Source: Lunularia cruciata
Taxonomy: Eukaryota > Streptophyta > Marchantiopsida > Lunulariales > Lunulariaceae
Length of the DNA: 64,000 nucleotides
Reading direction: 5' to 3'
Assembly (NCBI GenBank): GCA_948567375.1
Contig: OX419761.1
Span: forward strand, 46,936,501-47,000,500
Below the pieces are notes generated by a model that was not told where the DNA came from, ran no database searches, and saw only the letters and a program-made list of their open reading frames with translations. Every line of letters starts with the position of its first letter. Position 1 is the stretch's first letter. A program made the translations under genes and the position numbers. Below, piece after piece: positions 55,001 through 64,000 of this stretch.

Positions 55001-56586
55001 ATCTAATTTGAAGTATTTCCCTCTCATCATGGCAGCAATTATGATAGTGTCAGTTGATTCCAAGGACCAAATTGAGTTTAGGACATCTCTACAATAAGAT
55101 CCATTCCTTCAGATGGTACAAGGTCATCTTGCAACACACGAAAAGGAATAAAACATCTTCTCCTTCAAGGAAGGCCTTCTATTCCATGAGGGCCAGATAT
55201 ATGTTCTAGCCAAGGGTGATCTCCAACTTGTGACCATGACTTACCAATTGCTGTCATATGGGTGTGGACAAGACCTTAGGTACCCTCCAACGCCAATGGT
55301 GGTGGCCCAACATGGCACAAGATGTTCAAGCATTTGTTCAATCATGTGAGAGTTGCCAATGTAACAAGGCCAACAACCAAAAACCAAGTAGACTTCTTCA
55401 ACTACTTCCCATTCCATTTGCTTAGTGGTAACACGTGAGCTTGGATCTCATTACATCCTTGCCCAAGATACAGCAAGGTCACACATCAATAGTGGTGTTT
55501 GTGAGTAAGCTTATTAAGGAAATCCATTTGGCACCAACCTTTGATACCATGGATGCTCCAACATTGGCATAGATCTACTTTGACATTGTCTTCAAGCATC
55601 ATGGGATGCCTCATGTACTCATCTTTGACCATAACCCTCAATTCATTGGAAAACTTGGCAATCACTCTTCTAGATACTCAACACCATGCTTGCTTTTTCC
55701 ATGGCCTATCATCCTCAAATTGATGGAAAAATTGAACGTGAAAATCACACCTTGGAAGATAGGCTTTGTGTCTTCATCAACATTCACATACCAATTGGAA
55801 TAAATGTCTTGCAATTGTGTAGTTTGCATACAATAATTCCAAATAGGAAAGCACCAAATTCTTTCCTTTCTTCCTCAATTTTGGCCAAGATTCACTTGTT
55901 CTAGACTCCCCTCTTGCTCCTCTTATGTCTCATGTCCCTCATACTTCTACCTTCTTGACCACCATATCCTAATCCCTCCAACAAGCAAAATCTCATCTCC
56001 TTGTTGCTCTAAATTGTCCAAAAAAAATATGTAGACCACCATCATTGTGATCTTACCTTTCAAGTTGTTGATATGGTCATGCTCTCATCCAATAACCTAT
56101 CCTTCCCACTAGATACCCAAGTCCGTAATCTTACTCCTAATTGGATAAGACCGTTTGATGTCACCCAAATCATTTCTCATGTTGCTTATCAACTTGCCTT
56201 GCCTTGTCATATGCTCATCCACCTTGTCTTTCATATTTCCAAGTTGAAACCCTTTGTTGCTAACCCACATTCTTTTTCCTCTTGTGTCCAACCTCCTCCT
56301 CCTCTCATCCCTATCAATGATCATGAAGAGAATGAAGTTGTTTGGAACCTTGCACATCGTCACATTCAGCAAGGTCGTCGAAAACATACAAAGTACAAAG
56401 TCCTATGGAAAGGGTATCCCCTTCATGATGCCACTTAGGAGCCTCTTTCTCATCTACAAAATGCACAAACAGCCATCTAGGAGTTTGAATCTTCAATGGC
56501 AACGAGGATATCACCAACTAGCAATGGGGGGAGGAGGGGGAGTATGTAACAATATGGAGTTTCACGATGAAGTTAGTCAAGGCTAA
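52078..56586 (+). pseudogene. Element C gag-pol with chromodomain, broken
   Basis: The ATG at 52,078 corresponds to the B gag start. Gag covers 52,100-52,950 with a damaged zinc knuckle near 52,850. Protease lies at 53,000-53,390 (HYDVILGFPWLEHQKVQFDW). RT lies at 53,740-54,580 with [10 protein letters not shown] near 54,206-54,240. RNase H is around 54,650-55,000 and integrase around 55,130-55,800. The chromodomain (KYKVLWKGYPLHDAT) ends at a stop near 56,438. The last frame reads 42 bp into the 3' LTR, as in B. Dozens of stops and shifts are present. Confidence 0.9.
56526..56544 (+). other. Polypurine tract of element C
   Basis: GGGGGGAGGAGGGGGAGTA directly precedes the 3' LTR. Confidence 0.85.
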
Positions 56587-57008
56587 CAAAGTAGCAAAGG
56601 GGCCAAATTAACTTAGAATATTCTAGAATTATCTAGGAAGCTACTTGGTACCCTCTCAAGTGTGGGATAACGTGCATGCCAAGTGGCAACTTCTAGAAGG
56701 AAGCTTCTTGGTTAGCTTAGCTTGTACCCCAAGTAGATAGTTTCTAGAAGGAAGCTTTTAGAAGCTTCTAACTAGCTTAGCTTGCATGCCAAGTATGTGG
56801 CTTCTAGAAAGAAGCTTCTCGATTAACTTGACTTGCACTCCAAGAAAGCCGCTCAAGGAAGCTTCTTTAGAAGTTTCTCAAGAGACTTGTATGCTCTCTA
56901 TAAATACAAAAGCCAAAGCTCATGCTAGGCATTCGGAGTTTCCTACACTCAAGTATCCCAATGTGATCTTCCATTCTCCTAATTCTCTTTTGGTTTTGGT
57001 CTTCTACA
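56545..57008 (+). repeat. 3' LTR of element C (464 bp)
   Basis: TGTAACAATATGG to CTTCTACA, similar to the 5' LTR but with numerous differences, so the insertion is old. Confidence 0.92.
56691..56906 (+). promoter_or_regulatory. Element C LTR promoter: repeated heat-shock-type cores and TATA box
   Basis: TTCTAGAA occurs at 56,691-56,698, 56,742-56,749 and 56,802-56,809, each followed by GAAGCTTC-like sequence, in a degenerate repeat of about 55 bp. TATAAATA follows at 56,899-56,906. The architecture matches heat-shock-factor sites upstream of a core promoter; activity is inferred. Confidence 0.55.
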
Positions 57009-57620
57009 GTCATAATCAAGTGGAATTTGCGATATCATGTGGTTGAACTTGCTCCTTGTAACGTGAAACCCTAATAGACTCTTGTTGTAGGGTTGCACAA
57101 TCTTCCACTCAAATTCTACAAAATCTGGCAACCACCTCTTTATACCCCGCATGCCCCTTCTAGTATAACAGAAACACCATCAAGGGAGTAAGAGGAGTAA
57201 GAACCATGCTAACTCATCTAAGGAATCACATGCAAAACAATTAAAAGGTAGGCAAGAAGTCTATCTAGCCTCATCATGGAGTCTACAAGGTAGCCTAAAA
57301 AAGAGGTAAAGATATGGAAAACTAGTCTCAAATAGCTCCAATATACAACACGCTTGAGATGTTAATCACTCCTATGACTTGATAGGTATCCCAAAAAGAT
57401 AAACAAAAGAATAGATGAAATATACTTAATCTCAAGTATCATTGCTATAGATATCATTGCTCGCCTCCAAGTGATATGATCCCAAGTGAGCCCATCATAA
57501 TCCTTGTGTATCCTTCTGACCATGATCTTTACACCTTGCAAGGTAAAGAGTTTATGACACCTATGGTGTATCCCAAGCAATTCTTGATAGCCCCTTATGG
57601 AAAAATGTTCCCATGGCGAG
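57009..57620 (-). pseudogene. LINE copy 2: N-terminal zinc-finger region
   Basis: On the minus strand, the frame at 57,580-57,362 gives a damaged C2H2 finger (CHKLFTLQGVKIMVRRIHKDY) aligned with the finger of copy 1; the first cysteine region is mutated. 57,009-57,100 continues in alignment with copy 1 up to the C insertion. Confidence 0.7.
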
Positions 57621-58085
57621 CATAAAATAATGATAATAATAACATATGAAACACTTTTCTGATTCTTCTTATATTTGCAAAATCACAACTTGTCACATAT
57701 CAAATCATAAAACTACATGATATCTCTCTAAACCTAAAAACTATAAACTCTTATCTTTCAATTCACACCTCAATAATTCTTAAACTAAAATTTTCATCGA
57801 ATTAGAACATGATTACCAAGAAATTAAAATAAAAAACTCCAACCTATAACTCTTGATATAAAATAATTCATTAAATTGATTAAAAAACTTTAAAATATTC
57901 ATATCTTTCTACTAAATTTTCCATATCCTTCAATCTAAATACTAATAGAGTTTAAATTGAGAAAGAATAAAACTGACTATGCACTCGGATGCTAGTGAAC
58001 ACTCCAAACATCTAAAATTTCTCACCTCCACCATTTTTCACTCACTCTCTCATTTTTCCCTTTTTCTCTCCCCGTCCCATCCTCT

Positions 58086-59274
58086 CGGTCCAAATTTCTC
58101 TTGAATACCTTTGAAGAAAACAAACGGATTTATTTCCCAGCTTTTAGATTCTTTTGAATGGTAAACTTGCCTTGACATTCTGCATATGGAAAGTTAATGG
58201 GTATAAGTTGAAGGGCCTCGATTTTCCGGCACGCACTCTGTACCCTTCTCAATACGCGTTTACCAAATTTGTGCTTACTCTAATCTGCTTGTCAACACAG
58301 CAAAATCAACCAAGAGGACCGTACTTCGTGTGCCGCCGGCTGTTGATATCGACCAATGGCATACATTGGAGGGTTTTCAGAAATAGTTCTTTTGGTATGC
58401 TATCTATGGGTAAATGATATACTCCATCATTATTTTTAGCAAAACTCTGTAAGGAGTTAAAGTGCTAATAAATCAATTGCTAGTTAAACTATTTACGGCA
58501 TATTTACTGCAAATTGTATTTATTTATAAAAGTCAGGTGCCATATTATGGATATTTAAGGTTATCCTATCAAAATAAATGATTGTCAGAAGAAATGTCTT
58601 GGATTACCATGTTTTTTGGTGTGTGATTCTTAGAAGATGATTTATGAAAAAAATTTGGCGGATCCAAAATGCCGCTCTCAACTAACATTAGATTTTCTCT
58701 TGAACTAGAATCCTCATGCTTTCAAGCTTGAAAGTCACGGGTACTCCTAACGGTCGATGCAGGTCACAAAGTATTTCTCCACGTTGAAAGTAAAGTTAGG
58801 ATTCATGAAATCTAATAAACTTTCACAATGGAAGATTCCAAGTCACAAGAATTTTCTCACTAATATCAAAGACAATAGACAAACATTTTGTGGATGGATG
58901 TTCTCCGAGCGCCTACTGACGGCTAGGGAAAAAGCACATTTAATCCTAAATTGTACTGTATCAACAATTGGTGGCAATCAAATGTAACCAGATTCACCTT
59001 AAACCAAGCACTTTATTAACACCGATTGATTAATATTTTACAATAAACCCATATAATACTCCGTATCCCTTGTGGTAATGGAAACAAACTGATAGGGAAT
59101 TTATTAATGATAAGGAACTTGGACAAAAATCCATAGTGTATCCTTTTCTTCCTGCATCCTTGCCCCTGCAAATTTTTTGTATTACCACTCGATAAAAATG
59201 TACATGAAAATATGTAGTGCGCTGGAAAATTATTTCTGAAACCTTCTTGTGTGTGACTGAACCATTCCCTATTT
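58086..59274. other. Spacer between two head-to-head LINEs
   Basis: Two short plus frames (58,154-58,417 and 58,757-58,987) have no recognisable domain. Base composition is more balanced than in the surrounding repeats, so this may be original host DNA. Confidence 0.4.
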
Positions 59275-59726
59275 CAAAGAGACGGGGAGAGGAGAGGGGG
59301 AGAGACCATGAGATAATATCCGTAATTTCTGAGTGCTCTCTAGCATGTAGCATTCAAGTGAATAGTCTATTCTCTTTGTTTTTCAATTTCGGTTCCATTG
59401 GCACCTAGATTGAAGACTATGGAGAATGGAGTAGAAAGTTATGAGGATTTTTAGATTTTTTAAGGTTTAGAGTGATCATTATACATTGAAAGTGATGGAT
59501 CAGGGATTTTTGATTCCAATCTCTTGGTTTTAATGATTAAGTTCCATGGAAATTTAGTTTGAAAATTTTGGATTTGGAAATTGAAAGTTATGAGAGTTTA
59601 TAGATTTTAGGGTTTGGAGAGATTGTTTTCTTATGTGAGTTGGGATGTGAGGGGTTGTGGTTTTGCAGATATGGGGAGATATGGAGAGGAGCATCATGTA
59701 TTACTATCATTATTCTTGTGCTAGCC

Positions 59727-62700
59727 ATGGCTACACCTTCCCATGTAGGGTTGCCTAGAGCGGGTCGAGATACACCATGCCCGGTGTGTCACCGACACTT
59801 TACCTCACAAGGAGTAAAGATCCATGTAGGAAGTATGCACAAGGATTATGATTGGACCACTTGGGATGCCCACGTGAGACGAGCGACCACATTGACAACA
59901 GTGACACTCAGGATTATGCACACTTCTTCTATACCTTTGTTGATCATTCCAGGGATACCGATCGAGTCGTGGGAATGGTTAGCTTCTTAGGCGGGTTGCA
60001 TTTTGGGGTTATTTGAGACTAGTTTTCCATGTCCACTCTATTTCACAGGCTAGACAGGCTTTTCGACTACCACTAGACCGTTTGGCACATGATCCCTTGG
60101 ACGAGTTAGCATGGTTCCTGTTCCTCTTACTCCCTTGATGGTGTCTTCGTTATGCTAGAGGGGGACGTGCGAGGTATAGAGAGGTGGCTGCTAGATTTCA
60201 TCTATTCCTAGCGGGGGATTGGGCAGCACTTCAAGAGGATTCTGTTAGGGCTACACAATTTAGGAGACGGGCATCGCCACAGGATACCACAGATTCCACT
60301 CGATTACGATGATGTAGGACATTGGGTCAGGCTGGAGAGTTCAGTAGAGCAGCACGAGCACTACATCCTTTGTCTATAGCAAGTCCTACTAATGAGACCA
60401 TCTCTTCCCTACGCTCATTACATCCTATAGCAGTAGAGGGACTACCACTAGAGGTCTTAGATTATCAGCCTGAGCAGCTTCTATGTCTTGATAGGTCGCT
60501 ATTTGCACAAGCATTGTGCACTGCCCCTCGTCTTTCCTCAAGAGGCTTGTCATGGATGGTTTATGAGCACCTTAGAGATTGCTTCCAGGCAGATGATCCT
60601 TCTAGTGGTTTTACCGAGTTGTTTTAGGTGGTTGCAGCAGTAGCGAGAGGAGACATTCCTATGTCTATTACTCGGGTGTTAGGTGCTAGTCAACTTCTCG
60701 CGATGGAGAAGGACACGAGAGGCATTAGACCGATTGCTATTGGAGAGATATTTTTGCGTTTGGTCAGTCGTACCATTGTCCTTCAGCATCGTTCTAACTT
60801 TTGACAGCACCTTAGTCCACATCAGTTTAGAGTAGCTACACCTGGAGGATGTGAGGCTATATCTCTAGGCATTAAGCACTCCTAGATATCCATCTGGAGT
60901 GGGTCGTCCTACAGGTGGATGTTGAGAACACTTTTAATAGCGTCTCATGTGCATCCATCTTTAGAGAGCTCAAAGAGGCTAGTGGATCCTTGGCGAGTCT
61001 CATTCCTTTTGTGCGGTCTTTTTATGGCTCTCCAGCTTCCCTTTACTACCAGCATGGTGGTTCACAGGAGGGAGTCACCGTCTTGGAGTCAGCTGTTGGT
61101 ACACGTCAAGGAGATCCTTTGGGGGGGGGGGGCTTATTTGCCATGGCTCACTTTAGAGCTCTCCTATCTACTACTTTGGCCATGCCAGGTTGTGTATTTC
61201 CCTCCTTGGCAGATGATACACACATCGTAGGCCCTGTAGATCATATTAGGCAGGCCTTTGACTACTTGACTGTTGAGCTACATCTAGTAGGCTTGAGAGT
61301 CAAGGTGTCAAAGTGTAGGGCATGGTCCTCTCTAGGTATCCCTCCCCACCTTGAGCTTCCATAGGGTTGTATCACATCCACATATGGACTTCGTGTTCTT
61401 GGAGTGCCAGTAGGATCGGAGGATTTTGTCACACGCTTCTTAGACGCTGCTCTTGTAGAGGATGTTCTCCATGTGGATGACCTTCCATTACTAGGAGATC
61501 CATAGGTGGCATTTGGTATACTCTCTTCCAGTATTGCTTGTCGACCATCCTACCTCATCCGTACAGTTCCACCCTCACCGTCCTTCCTATCACGTCTAAG
61601 AGCATTTGATAGGAGGATTATGGGAGTCTTTGGTGATATTATTGGACCTAGGACTTTTGAGTGTGTGACAAGGGATTTGGCACGTAGATAGACAGCTCTA
61701 CCGATCTCATGTGGTGGGGTTGGCTTGCTTTCTATGGAGGAGACGGCACCTATAGCATTTTTGGGTAGTTGTGCTCTCTCGGCACCCCTACTTTCCTCTC
61801 GTTTTGTGGTTGCTGATAGGCCGGTTTTGGAGACTTATGTGATAGAGGTGGAGGGAGGATCCTTTTCTCTCCAGGTGTTATTGCGGCAGACGAGAGACAA
61901 TCTATCCCCACGAGCACGAGAGGATTTTCCACCTTTTGCGTCACTATTGTCAGATTGGACTAGAGGTTTACACTCTTCCTTGATGGAGTGACAGTGTGAG
62001 CATACGCTACATTCTCTCTTAGTCGACTCGTCCATTCCTCAAGCTACTAGAGCATGTCTTTGCTCTTGCTCTCGCAAGGGTGTAGGCTCTTGGATCCTAG
62101 CTCGACCGTGCATTAGGGCTTTCCGACTCGCACCAACTACTTTCTCTACAGCGATGAGGTTTCGCCTAGGTTTGGTCCACCCATCTACATCTTCATTACT
62201 CACTTGTGAGTGTGGTTCTACACTGGATGCAGCAGCGGTCCACATGACACGGTGTTCTTTTGGAGGACAAAGGATAGCTACCCATGATGTCATTAAAGAC
62301 ATAGTGTTTGCTATGGCACGAGAGAGTGGATACTTGGCTTGGAGGGAGCGTTCGTATGCTTTGCAGACAACACGAGTCAGGGCAGACTTATACTTGGTCC
62401 GAGATGATCAGATGACAGTAGCGGATATCGTGGTTACGGACCCTACGCGGGATATAGTTGCGGAGGGACTGATTACCCATCCCCTTGGATGGGCGGCGAG
62501 TGCAATAGTAGGTCGCAAGGTCTCCAAGTATAGGGGCATGCAGCGAGGTCACCTCTTTGTTCCTCTAGCCTTGGAGTTATATGGAGCGATGGACACGGCA
62601 TTTGACACATTTGTCAGGGAGTGCGTGAGAGCTTATCATGTTAGGCGTCAGGGGGTACCACTCTCACTCTCATACTTTGTAGTATATTTTAGACAGCGTG

Positions 62701-62936
62701 TGTACATTGCTCTACATAGTGCAGCGAGGTCACCTCTTTGTTCCTCTAGCCTTGGAGTTATATGGAGCGATGGACACGGCATTTGACACATTTGTCAGGG
62801 AGTGCGCGAGAGCTTATCATGTTAGGCGTAAGGGGTACCACTCTCACTCTCATACTTTGTAGTATATTTTAGACGTGTGTACATTGCTCTGCAGAGTGCA
62901 ATGGCTGGTGCAATCCATAGGAGAGCAATCACATAA
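59727..62936 (+). pseudogene. LINE copy 1 ORF: zinc finger, reverse transcriptase, restriction-like endonuclease
   Basis: The start is ATG 59,727 (MATPSHVG), followed by CPVCHRHFTSQGVKIHVGSMH (C2H2). After shifts near 60,000-60,300 and 60,880, RT shows GIRPIAIGEIFLRLVSRTI, DVENTFNS (first Asp), TRQGDPLGG and SLADDTHIVG (catalytic Asp pair at 61,209-61,217). The C-terminus has CECGSTLDAAAVHMTRC (CXCX9HX3C), then ADLYLVRDDQMTVADIVVTDP and GRKVSKY, the D...D...K-KY layout of a PD-(D/E)XK endonuclease. Most of the frame is in one phase, with stops such as TAG at 61,362 and 61,503. It is inactive as it stands but far better kept than copies 2 and 3. Confidence 0.85.
62541..62900 (+). repeat. Tandem duplication of 181 bp in the LINE endonuclease C-terminus
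   Basis: 62,541-62,721 is repeated at 62,722-62,900 with few differences (small losses near 62,830 and 62,872). The unit covers the segment GHLFVPLALELYGAMDTAFD. The second unit shifts the frame. Confidence 0.9.
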
Positions 62937-63264
62937 GGTGACGTTTCTTCAGATGCTCCAGTTATGTGTAGACTGTACGGCTTGCATAACTCGGATATTT
63001 TAGGTGCGGTAGGGCAGATTTCTCATATAGACTCTATTGGGGCTTAGCCCCATGTTACCTTTTATGTCTCTCTCTTGTCCGGTTTGATGGGGTCTTCCCA
63101 TTTATCGTTTGATGGGTTCTTCCCATTCTTCGTTTTTCCCATGGTCGCCTTTCATTGTTTTAGAAGATACTACGTATGGATTTATCATCATTTACATCAC
63201 CGAAAAGTCATGGGTTTCATAATCGCAAATGTTACTTTTAGTCTCTTACTATTGTGCCATGGAT

Positions 63265-63470
63265 ACTACGGGGCCTTAGCCCCATTCTACCTTTTTATTT
63301 ATCTTTCTACCTTCCTACCGGTATTACTGGTGCCTAGCCTCATTCTGCCTCATGTATTGCCTTTCTGTTGTTCTACAGATAATATTGAGCCTACATCTGC
63401 ATTCCATCCTACGTGCGGCTTGATGAAATCGTCCCGCCTTTCATGGGTTCTACGTGGTCATCTCCTTCTC
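63265..63470 (+). repeat. Diverged second LINE 3' tail
   Basis: Contains ACGGGGCCTTAGCCCCATTC and later GTGCGGCTTGATGAAATCGT with CGTGGTCATCTCC, matching the successive blocks of the LINE tail with an insertion between them. It lies just behind the tail of copy 1. Confidence 0.55.
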
Positions 63471-64000
63471 ACATAGTATCTGTCGGCCGATATAGTTGGT
63501 TTTGCCACTTCAAAGAGTTGATTTTATTACCAAATGTTATGTCAGACTATCTGTAAATGATATTTGTGAACATTCTTCGAAATTTCCCAAGGTATGAATG
63601 CATCAGCTTCATATTAACATTGACAAACGATATTGCACATACATATATCACCAAGAACTATTCTGCTTTTGGTTTGCTTTTTTCGAATTAAAGAGCTGTG
63701 CACTGCGTTCTCCAGATGTATAGATCAAACCATATGTCTTGCACATGTCACTCACGTGTAGTCCACCTTGTGATTGGGTGTAAGGTCGAATGGGCACAAA
63801 GAAGACGGAATTTTGGGATTAAAACCTCGATAACTGTCCAAGTTACATTGCACGCTCCCACGTCCAATTGAAACGAACACGATTTACAAATTACAGAGGG
63901 AAGTAACGGTTAGGGAAGGATAGGGTTCGATGCCTCTTCCATGCTGCAAGCCCTAAAGTAAAAATCCCTGAACCACAACTTACGAGACACCAGTAAAATC
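63471..64000. other. Unassigned DNA to the window end
   Basis: No frame or element recognised. Base composition is balanced and it may be host sequence. Confidence 0.4.

Larger units (their letters stand above)
51338..57008 (+). mobile_element. Chromovirus C (Ty3/gypsy), both LTRs, coding decayed
   Basis: LTRs of 470 and 464 bp, an initiator-Met tRNA primer site, gag to chromodomain in order, and a polypurine tract. The flanks ATCAT (51,333-51,337) and GTCAT (57,009-57,013) are a 5-bp duplication with one mismatch. It is inserted in LINE copy 2; the unoccupied sequence is visible in LINE copy 1 near 60,300-60,315. Confidence 0.93.
48850..58085 (-). mobile_element. R2-like LINE copy 2, split by chromovirus C
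   Basis: The 3' end is at 48,850 and the 5' end near 58,085 on the minus strand. It aligns with LINE copy 1 along its length: 3' tail hairpin (48,940), endonuclease, RT (to 51,337), N-terminal zinc-finger region and 5' leader (57,009-58,085). Element C (51,338-57,008) interrupts it just upstream of the RT fingers. It is more decayed than copy 1. Confidence 0.85.
59275..63152 (+). mobile_element. R2-like LINE copy 1 with restriction-like endonuclease
   Basis: A single-ORF non-LTR retrotransposon: leader (from about 59,275, where similarity to copy 2 begins), N-terminal C2H2 finger, RT, CCHC-type knuckle and C-terminal restriction-like endonuclease. A 3' tail follows with a GGGGCTTAGCCCC hairpin, ending near GGTCGCCTTT (63,143-63,152). 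There is no poly(A) tail and no APE endonuclease. This is the architecture of R2/NeSL-type elements, not the L1 or RTE LINEs usual in plants. Confidence 0.85.

Noticed and set aside
59727-62936. An intact LINE ORF
   Set aside because: Contains stops near 59,988, 60,625 and 61,362, frame shifts near 60,000-60,900 and a disruptive tandem duplication.
1-64000. CRISPR array, operon or prokaryotic defence system
   Set aside because: No regularly spaced direct repeats and no bacterial gene organisation; all coding content is of eukaryotic retroelement type.

Overview
This is nuclear DNA from a land plant with a large, transposon-filled genome. I see no complete host gene, no rRNA or tRNA gene, and nothing prokaryotic. 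Almost everything recognisable is a retrotransposon, mostly nested and broken. The combination of Ty3/gypsy families, a retrotransposon-borne cytosine-5 DNA methyltransferase and R2-like LINEs makes me suspect a non-flowering land plant. That is inference only.

Layout. (1) 1-9,720 holds three broken copies of one Ty3/gypsy family ('family A'): A1 (+), A2 (-) and A3 (+). (2) 9,721-21,039 is an old minus-strand LTR element ('D1') with gag, protease and a degenerate C5 DNA methyltransferase. It is split by a chromovirus 'B' (10,724-16,284, minus). (3) 21,040-28,876 is a 5'-truncated chromovirus 'E' (+). A deleted family A copy, A5 (23,728-28,095, minus), separates its integrase from its chromodomain. 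(4) 28,877-38,829 is a second D long terminal repeat, D2. It is split by a full-length, apparently intact family A element (29,161-36,988, minus) and by a family A solo LTR (37,649-38,334). (5) 38,830-39,960 is a decayed family A pol (A4). (6) 39,961-46,019 is mostly unassigned AT-rich DNA with short LINE tails. (7) 46,020-63,152 holds three copies of a LINE with an N-terminal C2H2 finger, a reverse transcriptase and a C-terminal restriction-like endonuclease. Copies 3 and 2 are minus and copy 1 is plus. Copy 2 is split by a chromovirus 'C' (51,338-57,008, +), and copy 3 by a family A solo LTR.

The full-length family A element has two 692-bp LTRs that read as identical, a tRNA-Asp-like primer site and one 1,608-codon Gag-Pol frame. 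It also carries a separate zinc-knuckle reading frame upstream of gag that is preserved in another copy. It is the only element here that looks recently mobile. Families B and C carry heat-shock-element motifs directly upstream of the LTR TATA box.

The nesting gives relative ages. D is older than E, B and the family A insertions; LINE copy 2 is older than C; LINE copy 3 is older than its solo LTR. Homologous unoccupied copies inside the same window confirm several insertion points.
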